Below are positions 1 to 5,582 of a stretch of 6,707 nt of DNA, piece after piece. The notes under the pieces are model-generated. The model was not told where the DNA came from and searched no databases. It was given only the letters and a program-made list of their open reading frames with translations. A program made the translations under genes and the position numbers. Source of the DNA: Rickettsiales bacterium (GTDB taxonomy: Bacteria; Pseudomonadota; Alphaproteobacteria; Rickettsiales; UBA3002); NCBI GenBank assembly GCA_021300075.1, contig JAJTIB010000089.1, positions 1-6,707 on the forward strand, written 5' to 3'. Position 1 is the stretch's first letter, and each line of letters opens with the position of its first letter.

Positions 1-725
1 CCAAGCCTGTCACCCGCACTTCAATACAACGTGTCAGTCCGGAGGTAGAGGCGATGCGGCCAAAACTGGAGCAAGAAGCCAGTTATGCTTCCGCCGGCAT
101 CAAAATCACCATCAGCCGTCAAAAGCTCGATGAGCCCTATGAGTTAAACCGCGCCTACGAAGCATTAATGGCGGGGGAAAGCGAACAAGCCGTGGAGATC
201 TATCAATCCATTCTGGCGGTCAATCCACAAAATCAGGATGCACTGTTCGGTCTGGCGGCGACCTATCAGCGCGCCGGCGAGGCGAACAAAGCGCGGCTAC
301 TTTACGAGGCGCTGCTGAAGATTAACTCGCATCACCGTGAAGCGCTCAATAATTATCTGGTGCTTATCAGCGCCGAGTCTCCGGAGCCGGCACTTTACGA
401 GCTGCAAAAACTGGCTGAGCGCAACCCTGATTTCAGCCCACTGATCGCCCAGATTGCATTACTTTATGAAAAACTCGGTGAACCTGGATTAGCCCGCAGG
501 GAAATGCTGCGCGCGATTGCGATTTCGCCCGAAAATCTTGTCTATAAATACAACCTTGCGGTGATGATGGATCGCCAGCAGCAACGCGCCGATGCCATTG
601 CTCTGTATCAGCTGCTCATTGATGCCTCGCTTCGGGGCGAATCTGTACCAGTGCCGGTGGCTGAAATTCAAAACCGTCTAACCTATCTGCAGACGGCGTC
701 GACCACAATGATCAGCGGTAGTTAA
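1..725 (+). CDS. TPR-repeat protein of the pilus locus, 5' partial (MshN-like position)
   Basis: This is a tetratricopeptide-repeat protein, probably a scaffold or assembly factor for the filament machine. Counting from the ATG at 54, helical TPR-type repeats are visible at about residues 31-60 (ends AVNPQN), 61-94, 128-160 (ends AISPEN) and 162-195. The last segment, PVAEIQNRLTYL, is a typical closing helix. The frame is open without a stop back to the first complete codon at 3-5 and reads like coding sequence (KPVTRTSIQRVSPEVEA before the ATG). I therefore treat the gene as truncated by the window edge, and any membrane anchor would lie upstream. The ATG at 54 has a GGAGG at 41-45 and remains a possible internal start. 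TPR proteins next to filament genes include MshN and PilF/PilW; the lack of a visible lipoprotein signal makes MshN-like more plausible, but this is inference. The stop is TAA, 51 bases before the PilT-like gene. Confidence 0.75.
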   Translation, partial: KPVTRTSIQRVSPEVEAMRPKLEQEASYASAGIKITISRQKLDEPYELNRAYEALMAGESEQAVEIYQSILAVNPQNQDALFGLAATYQRAGEANKARLLYEALLKINSHHREALNNYLVLISAESPEPALYELQKLAERNPDFSPLIAQIALLYEKLGEPGLARREMLRAIAISPENLVYKYNLAVMMDRQQQRADAIALYQLLIDASLRGESVPVPVAEIQNRLTYLQTASTTMISGS

Positions 726-764
726 CGTAAAATTTACCACTCTGCTCTAGGGTATTAACAACCT

Positions 765-770
765 GGGAGA
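765..770 (+). promoter_or_regulatory. Ribosome binding site of the PilT-like gene
   Basis: GGGAGA lies 6 bases before the ATG at 777 and fixes this start. The surrounding gap 726-776 has no convincing terminator or promoter; it contains only a short AT-rich inverted repeat (727-737). Read-through from the TPR gene is therefore likely. Confidence 0.6.
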
Positions 771-776
771 CTCTCA

Positions 777-1898
777 ATGGAAATTACCGATCTTCTTGTT
801 GCCGCTCACAAGAACAAGGCGTCTGACCTACATTTATCGACGGGAAACCCACCGATTTTACGTATCCACGGCGATATTATGCCGATTGAAATGCCTCCGC
901 TGGATGCGAATCAGGCGAAGCAGATGATCTACGCCATCATGACCGAGCAGCAACGCAGCGAGTATGAGCGTGACATGGAGCTTGATTTCTCCGTCGCCTT
1001 TGCAGATCAGATGCGGTTCCGGGTCAATGCCTATCATACCATAAGCGGGCCAGCGGCAGTTTTTCGGACGATTCCGACGAAGATTCTATCGCTGGAAGAT
1101 CTGAAAGCACCAGAGATATTGCGTCGGCTGTGCCATCTGCATAAAGGTCTTGTGCTGGTGACCGGCCCCACCGGATCGGGAAAATCCACTACACTCGCGG
1201 CGATGATTCATTACATCAACCATCATTTTAAGCGCCATATCCTGACGGTCGAAGATCCGGTGGAGTTTGTGCATCCTTCAGCCAAGTCGCTCATCAGCCA
1301 GCGCGAGGTCGGGGCCTCGACTCGCTCCTTTGCCCGGGCACTCAAAAGTGCCCTGCGGGAGGATCCGGACGTGATTCTGGTCGGCGAGCTGCGTGACCTC
1401 GAAACTATCCGGCTGGCGTTAACCGCCGCCGAGACCGGTCACCTGGTGCTCGCCACCCTGCATACCAGCTCTGCTGCCAAGTCGATTGACCGCATCATCG
1501 ACGTCTTCCCGGCCGACGACAAGGAAATGGTGCGCACCATGCTTTCCGTCTCTTTGGAGGCAGTCATCGCCCAGGTACTGCTCAAACGCGCCGACGGGAC
1601 GGGGCGCATCGCGGCGCACGAAATCATGGTGGCAACACCGGCCATCCGCAATCTCATGCGTGAGAATAAAATCCCCCAGATTGCCTCCATGATTCAAATG
1701 GGCGGTAAGGCCGGCATGATCACCATGCGCGATGCCATCAACCAGCTTTTCACCCATGGTCTCATCTCCGCCGACACGCTACGTGAAGCCCTGGTTTCTG
1801 GCAGCCAGGAGGAAAGCGACGAAAGCAGGGAGAATAAAGCCACAAGCAGCGGCGCGGCGCGACGCGCCGGAAGTATCGGCCGCGAAAGTGCTTTTTAA
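777..1898 (+). CDS. pilT: PilT-like type IV pilus retraction ATPase
   Basis: This is a hexameric cytoplasmic ATPase of the GspE/PilT secretion family, predicted to power filament disassembly and retraction at the inner-membrane base. The 373 residues begin with the PAS-like N-terminal domain (ASDLHLS at 15-21, FRVNAY at 81-86). The RecA-like domain follows: Walker A GPTGSGKST at 130-138, Asp box around TVEDPVEF at 157-164, Walker B DVILVGELRD at 198-207 with candidate catalytic Glu204, and His box TGHLVLATLHT at 220-230. AIRNLMRE at 289-296 closely matches the AIRNLIRE motif required for PilT retraction in well-studied systems, so this is the PilT of the pair. The core ends near residue 343. 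A hydrophilic low-complexity tail (about 344-373, rich in Ser, Glu, Arg, Ala) makes it roughly 30 residues longer than the usual length of about 345. Its stop overlaps the start of the PilU-like gene by one base. Confidence 0.93.
   Translation: MEITDLLVAAHKNKASDLHLSTGNPPILRIHGDIMPIEMPPLDANQAKQMIYAIMTEQQRSEYERDMELDFSVAFADQMRFRVNAYHTISGPAAVFRTIPTKILSLEDLKAPEILRRLCHLHKGLVLVTGPTGSGKSTTLAAMIHYINHHFKRHILTVEDPVEFVHPSAKSLISQREVGASTRSFARALKSALREDPDVILVGELRDLETIRLALTAAETGHLVLATLHTSSAAKSIDRIIDVFPADDKEMVRTMLSVSLEAVIAQVLLKRADGTGRIAAHEIMVATPAIRNLMRENKIPQIASMIQMGGKAGMITMRDAINQLFTHGLISADTLREALVSGSQEESDESRENKATSSGAARRAGSIGRESAF
1850..1869 (+). other. GC-only inverted repeat upstream of the PilU-like start
   Basis: The arms CGGCGCG (1850-1856) and CGCGCCG (1863-1869) are perfect reverse complements around a 6-base loop, giving a strong potential mRNA hairpin. 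It lies inside the C-terminal tail codons of the PilT-like gene and ends 28 bases before the next ATG. No U-tract follows, so it does not look like an intrinsic terminator. A role in mRNA stability or in coupling the two ATPases is possible, but it may only reflect GC-rich Ala/Arg/Gly codons. Confidence 0.45.
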
Positions 1899-3052
1899 TG
1901 AGTATCGCTGAACATGTTGACACTTACCTCGCGGAAATGATCAAGCGCCGAGCTTCGGATCTTTACCTCACACATGCTTGCCCGCCCAGCCTTCGCGTTG
2001 CAGAATCGATAGAATACCAGGGCGATAGCGTGCTTGGGGACGACGATATACGGCGCTTCATCGATCAATTGCTGACTCCGGCCCAGAAAGATGAATTTGA
2101 AAGCACACTGGAACTCAATACCGCCATCAGCTGGAAAGAAGAGTCCCGATTCCGCATCAACGTCTTCCGCCAGCAGCTGCATGACGGCCTCGTCATCCGC
2201 CGCATTCAAACCGAAATTCCAACCATTGAATCCCTTGGCCTGTCGCCGATCTATGCCGATCTTATATTAGCCAAACGCGGCCTCATTCTGGTCGTGGGGC
2301 CGACGGGGTCGGGCAAGACCACTTCGCTCGCCGCCATGATTGGACATCGTAATCGGCATGGCGACGGCCATATCATCACCGTTGAGGACCCCATCGAATT
2401 CGTTCACCGTCACGGGCGCTGTATTATCACCCAGCGCGATGTCGGAATTGATACCTATTCTTTCGCTATCGCCCTCAAAAATGCGCTGCGTCAGCGGCCG
2501 GATGTCATTGTCATCGGCGAAGTGCGCGACCGAGAAGTGATGGAACAGGCGCTTTACTTTGCGGAAACCGGGCATTTATGCATTGCTACGCTCCATGCCA
2601 ATAATTCTTCACAAGCGATCGAACGAGTGATTAACTTCTTTCCCGAAGAGCGTCATCTACAGATTCTGTTGAATCTTTCTTTGAACCTGCGCGCGATTCT
2701 CTCACAACGGCTGGTGACTAATCTGAGGGGATCACGCAGCCTGGCCATGGAAATCATGCTCAATAACGGTCTCATTAAGCAATTAATTGAGGAAGGAAAA
2801 ATCCGTCAGATTAAAGAGATGATTGAAAAAGGCAGCAGCGAAGGCATGATCAGTTTCGACCAATCGCTACTGGCGCTGGTGATGCAAGGCATCCTGTCAG
2901 AGGAGATGGCCATTATCGAAGCCGACAACCCCGCTAATTTGCGCTTGCAGATCAAGCAGGGAACAAGAATCAATCGGCCCACGGTCACCGATATAACGCT
3001 TCGAAAGGATGCTGATAGTGGGCACCCCAAGCGGAAGACAACAGATTTCTAG
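1898..3052 (+). CDS. pilU: PilU-like accessory retraction ATPase
   Basis: This is the second PilT-family ATPase, 384 residues, close to the usual PilU length of about 380. It has a degenerate PAS-like N-terminus (ASDLYLT at 19-25, where PilT has SDLHL; RFRINVF at 84-90), Walker A GPTGSGKTT at 134-142, Asp box TVEDPIEF at 161-168, Walker B DVIVIGEVRD at 202-211 with Glu208, and His box TGHLCIATLHA at 224-234. Where PilT has AIRNLIRE, this protein has GLIKQLIEEGKI (291-302). The C-terminus, including ADNPANLRLQIKQ (342-354), is typical of PilU, and a polar tail follows to 384. PilU generally works together with PilT to add retraction force, and the pairing fits. Its ATG overlaps the pilT TAA (TAATG) and has no good Shine-Dalgarno at normal spacing, so reinitiation after pilT is the likely way it is translated. 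The stop TAG lies 3 bases from the stop of the convergent ABC gene. Confidence 0.9.
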   Translation: MSIAEHVDTYLAEMIKRRASDLYLTHACPPSLRVAESIEYQGDSVLGDDDIRRFIDQLLTPAQKDEFESTLELNTAISWKEESRFRINVFRQQLHDGLVIRRIQTEIPTIESLGLSPIYADLILAKRGLILVVGPTGSGKTTSLAAMIGHRNRHGDGHIITVEDPIEFVHRHGRCIITQRDVGIDTYSFAIALKNALRQRPDVIVIGEVRDREVMEQALYFAETGHLCIATLHANNSSQAIERVINFFPEERHLQILLNLSLNLRAILSQRLVTNLRGSRSLAMEIMLNNGLIKQLIEEGKIRQIKEMIEKGSSEGMISFDQSLLALVMQGILSEEMAIIEADNPANLRLQIKQGTRINRPTVTDITLRKDADSGHPKRKTTDF

Positions 3053-3055
3053 GCA

Positions 3056-3784
3056 TCAGGCAGCGGTTGCTGGTAACTCAAGCACTTTCAAGAATGCACG
3101 CTCCAGCGAAACTTCCTGATAGGTCGGCTTGAAATCTCTGGCAGTGCCGATATACCGCAATTTGGCATCATGAATAATCCCAATACGGTCGCAGATCTCA
3201 TCAATATCAGCCAGTATGTGGGAGCTGAAAAAAATCGTCTTACCTGCCCGTTTCTGCCGCAGTAGTTCCTCCTTCAACCGGATTCGCGCACGGGGGTCAA
3301 GCCCGCTCATTGGCTCGTCGAGAATAATCAGCGGCTGATCAATCAGAAATGCTCCCGCCAGCCCCAGCTTTTGCCCCATACCTTTGGAGTAAGAACCCAC
3401 ACGTCGCGCCAATACATCTGGATCGAGATCCAGTGCTGCAGCCATCGATTGCGCCGCCTGCGAGTCGTAGGCGCGGCCATAATAGGCCAGCGAAAAGCGC
3501 AGATATTCAACCCCATGCAAATAGCGCGACGGGCTGAATTTTTCCGGCAGGTACGACAATTTCCGTCGCGCCTGCACCTTGGTACTTGGCTCATCAAAAA
3601 TCAGGACCTGGCCCCGATCGGCACGAGCGAGATCAAGTAGAATTTTAATCAGTGTGGTTTTGCCGGCGCCATTAAGACCAATCAGGCCAAAAATTTCACC
3701 AGGCTCTAATTGAAACGAGACATCATCGAGAACGACATGACGACCATAGGATTTGGAGACGCATTCAATCACAAGCGGTGACAT
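3056..3784 (-). CDS. ABC transporter ATP-binding protein (ABC-2 export type), no permease in window
   Basis: This is a 242-residue single nucleotide-binding domain with every core motif: Walker A GLNGAGKTT at 36-44, signature region SKGMGQKL at 133-140, Walker B LIILDEP at 152-158, D-loop SGLDP at 160-164 and H-loop His189 in FFSSHIL. At the Q-loop position it reads YLPEKFSP (78-85), with Glu instead of Gln, a variant common in ABC-2/NatA/NosF-like ATPases. The domain needs a membrane partner, and none is visible here. Its ATG follows the preceding stop by 9 bases, and its Shine-Dalgarno AGGA (3792-3795) overlaps that stop codon, so it is co-translated with the pilus-type genes upstream. It is the last gene of the block. 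PilH of the Myxococcus PilGHI system is a precedent for an ABC ATPase in pilus assembly, but orthology cannot be judged from sequence reading alone. Confidence 0.88.
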   Translation of the reverse strand: MSPLVIECVSKSYGRHVVLDDVSFQLEPGEIFGLIGLNGAGKTTLIKILLDLARADRGQVLIFDEPSTKVQARRKLSYLPEKFSPSRYLHGVEYLRFSLAYYGRAYDSQAAQSMAAALDLDPDVLARRVGSYSKGMGQKLGLAGAFLIDQPLIILDEPMSGLDPRARIRLKEELLRQKRAGKTIFFSSHILADIDEICDRIGIIHDAKLRYIGTARDFKPTYQEVSLERAFLKVLELPATAA

Positions 3785-3791
3785 GTAAAAA

Positions 3792-3796
3792 TCCTA
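3792..3796 (-). promoter_or_regulatory. Stop codon overlapping the ABC ATPase ribosome binding site
   Basis: On the minus strand TAGGA combines the TAG stop of the exported protein with an AGGA Shine-Dalgarno 7 bases before the ABC gene ATG at 3784. This arrangement favours translational coupling. Confidence 0.55.
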
Positions 3797-4882
3797 AAAC
3801 AGTGAAATACGCTCAACTGGCTCTGCCCCGGGCGGCGGTGTGAGAACTGGCGGCATAAGGGAGGGGGGAGAGGCCAGGGGCGGATATACTTGAGCAGGTG
3901 TTGGGACATTAGGATTAGCGGAGTTTAATCCCTCAAGACTTTGATTGCCCTCCTGCATTTGAGGAATGCCAGCTTGTGGATTTTCTTTATTCACTGAACC
4001 AGCAGGCGGAACGGATACAGGAATGTGCGAATTGTTATGCGACGGCATAGCCAGCAAGGCGTTCGGCGACAACGGCATATTGACAGTTTCAATCTGCCGC
4101 CCTTCATAGACGGCAAAGGCCCCCCCTACATAGGATTGGTTAGGCGCAAGTGTAAAGACAAAGGCAGGGGGTGATGAGCGATAGGTGACATCGGAAGCTT
4201 GTTGAGCAAGGCGGTTTTTGGGAAGGGAGCGGTTAACTTCATTGGCTTTCCAGCGCGCGTAAGCAGTATCGATAAAACTTGGCGCCCATGCCAAAGTGAC
4301 TGACCGCGCTGAAATAGCCAGCACCGTTATGTCCGGCGGGAGTTTTTTGGGTGTGTATTTTTTGTCATTGATCCAGAACGCCCATTCATTCGGTCCTTTA
4401 TAGGTGAGGCTCGAGAGATGAAAATTCGGGTAGTTTGGCGGCTCTGAGGGCACTGTTACCGTTTGCTCCAGCAGCTTGGTAAAATCGTCATTTACTTGAA
4501 CATATGGTGTACTCTGATCGCGCTGACTCTCGACCAGATTCAGCACCTGCTTCATTCGCTCAATCTCTTCCGAAGTAAAAAACAAAGAGTACTGGAAACG
4601 GCCATAGGACGGCGTGAATTCAGGACCCTCCACTAAACCGTATAAGGGCGGCGCGGCGACCAGTGCTTTCAGGTCTGAGGCCGCCCCGGGTATCCCGACC
4701 GGCGCCGCGATGGTATTCCCCGGCACAGGGTTAGGCGGCAATGCCGGCAATTCCGATAGCGCTGGCATGTAAGGAAGGGCACTCACCGGCGCAGGCGATT
4801 GTGCTTGCACCGAGCTGACAGAGCATAACCCCAGAAAGCCTGCCAGCAAGAACCATTTTAAACGCAAGGCGAGATACCGCAT
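3794..4882 (-). CDS. Exported protein in PilP/MshK position, proline-rich, with small HR-like segment
   Basis: I do not recognise the full-length protein (362 residues). It starts with a clear Sec signal peptide: a basic stretch MRYLALRLKW, a hydrophobic core at 11-23, and a probable signal peptidase I site after VQA (residue 27). Residues 28-80 are Pro/Ala-rich. A helical segment follows at about 98-140. At about 154-200 lies a compact beta-type segment with SSLTYKGPNEWAFWINDKKY and VLAISARSVTLAW, whose pattern (surface loop, W-x-x-W-I-N, x-V-x-L-x-W) recalls the small domains of PilP, GspC or MshK. Residues 275-362 are again Pro/Asn/Gln-rich and probably disordered. A start at 4996 is also possible in this frame, but 4882 is preferred because it follows a strong Shine-Dalgarno and begins the signal peptide. 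The gene follows the PilO-like gene with a 1-base gap. A periplasmic linker between inner-membrane complex and secretin is the best guess. Confidence 0.7.
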   Translation of the reverse strand: MRYLALRLKWFLLAGFLGLCSVSSVQAQSPAPVSALPYMPALSELPALPPNPVPGNTIAAPVGIPGAASDLKALVAAPPLYGLVEGPEFTPSYGRFQYSLFFTSEEIERMKQVLNLVESQRDQSTPYVQVNDDFTKLLEQTVTVPSEPPNYPNFHLSSLTYKGPNEWAFWINDKKYTPKKLPPDITVLAISARSVTLAWAPSFIDTAYARWKANEVNRSLPKNRLAQQASDVTYRSSPPAFVFTLAPNQSYVGGAFAVYEGRQIETVNMPLSPNALLAMPSHNNSHIPVSVPPAGSVNKENPQAGIPQMQEGNQSLEGLNSANPNVPTPAQVYPPLASPPSLMPPVLTPPPGAEPVERISLF

Positions 4883-4883
4883 A

Positions 4884-5582
4884 TTATTCCTCCCCTGGGG
4901 GCTGAGCGAAAGAAGGGGCAAGCGAATTCGGTGCAGCAGGCTCAGCAGGCGCGGATTTATTCTCGAGCGTAATCCAGGTAAAGCGAATAGCCCCATCCAC
5001 CAACTCTGGCACGGATCCGCTTTTCATCTGCGCCAGCGATTCAAGCGACATCGGCGCGCGGCGATTAAGTTTGAAATCGGTTACACGAATAATGCCAGGC
5101 ACTTCTTTCAACCACTGGTCCAGAAAGCTGTACACATGCACATCCGACATGGCTGCAATTACAAGCTCCATGTCCTCGCGCACCAGCACCTTGTAATTCA
5201 ATGCCTGAAGATCCGCCTGCTGAGAAACCCGCGCACCGGTGATGGTAAGCCGCATGGCATTACTAAACCGAAACTGAGTTTTAAGCTGCCTGAGTGATGC
5301 TTTAAGTGCTTCCGTGTTATCGGCAAAATTCTTATCTTCTGCCTTCAGTTTCAACGCATCAAACCGCTGCAACGCTTCACCCGCCGCTGCGATCTGGGAT
5401 TGCATCAGGGCCAGCTGCGCGCGATCCTGATTCAACAGACTTTCAACATCGGTTTTGCGTTCCAGCACACCTTGTTGCAGGTAATTGACCACGAATAATA
5501 TGATCATCAGGATAAATACGGCAACAGCAAGCTTCACTGCTTCACGTATCAATATCTTTTTAAGACGTTGCAGTTTATTCAT
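4884..5582 (-). CDS. PilO/GspM-like inner-membrane assembly protein
   Basis: This 232-residue bitopic membrane protein has the PilO/GspM/MshJ layout. A short basic cytoplasmic N-terminus (MNKLQRLKKILIR) leads to one transmembrane helix at about 15-34. A probable coiled coil follows at about 38-105, rich in Leu, Gln, Ala and Glu. A periplasmic alpha/beta domain covers about 110-205; DVHVYSFLDQWLKEVPGIIR (147-166) and the following VTDFKLNRR match the helix-then-strand pattern of the PilO ferredoxin-like fold. The C-terminal 25 residues are Pro/Ala-rich. The family partners PilN/GspL-type proteins in the alignment subcomplex, and the gene directly upstream encodes such a candidate. The start is GTG (5585) or ATG (5582); the ATG is preferred because GGAGG at 5589-5593 is 6 bases away, but only 3 from the GTG. 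The upstream TGA overlaps the ATG by one base. Assignment rests on architecture and context, as PilO sequences diverge strongly. Confidence 0.72.
   Translation of the reverse strand: MNKLQRLKKILIREAVKLAVAVFILMIILFVVNYLQQGVLERKTDVESLLNQDRAQLALMQSQIAAAGEALQRFDALKLKAEDKNFADNTEALKASLRQLKTQFRFSNAMRLTITGARVSQQADLQALNYKVLVREDMELVIAAMSDVHVYSFLDQWLKEVPGIIRVTDFKLNRRAPMSLESLAQMKSGSVPELVDGAIRFTWITLENKSAPAEPAAPNSLAPSFAQPPGEE
4887..4896 (-). promoter_or_regulatory. Ribosome binding site deciding the start of the exported protein
   Basis: On the minus strand AGGGGAGGAA lies just upstream of the ATG at 4882, with GGAGG (4889-4893) 6 bases away. It sits within the last codons of the PilO-like gene. It supports the signal-peptide start over the longer in-frame start at 4996, which would overlap the upstream gene by more than 100 bases. 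Confidence 0.75.

Noticed and set aside
727..737. Short inverted repeat GTAAA-A-TTTAC as an operator or terminator
   Set aside because: It has only 5-base AT-rich arms around one base, with no U-tract and no match to a known site; chance is likely in AT-rich spacer sequence.
1419..1757. Open frame of 112 codons on the minus strand
   Set aside because: It lies entirely within the PilT-like gene, has no family features, and the plus-strand protein there carries conserved motifs.
1807..1814. AGGAGGAA inside the end of the PilT-like gene as a ribosome binding site for pilU
   Set aside because: It is about 83 bases from the pilU ATG, far beyond normal spacing, and encodes Gln-Glu-Glu codons of the PilT tail.
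2267..2575. Open frame of 102 codons on the minus strand
   Set aside because: It is antisense to the Walker A-Walker B region of the PilU-like gene and is a by-product of its codon use.
3061..3072. CAGC-GGTT-GCTG stem-loop near the convergent junction as a terminator
   Set aside because: The stem has only 4 base pairs, no U-tract follows on either strand, and it lies in the ABC gene coding sequence.
3582..3599. IFDEPST (residues 62-68 of the ABC protein) as a second Walker B
   Set aside because: It lies between Walker A and the Q-loop, where no Walker B occurs; the true Walker B LIILDEP is at 152-158.
4823..4834. Cys20 in the signal peptide of the exported protein (LGLC) as a lipobox
   Set aside because: The residue before Cys is Leu rather than Gly, Ala or Ser, and a better signal peptidase I site follows at VQA (residues 25-27).
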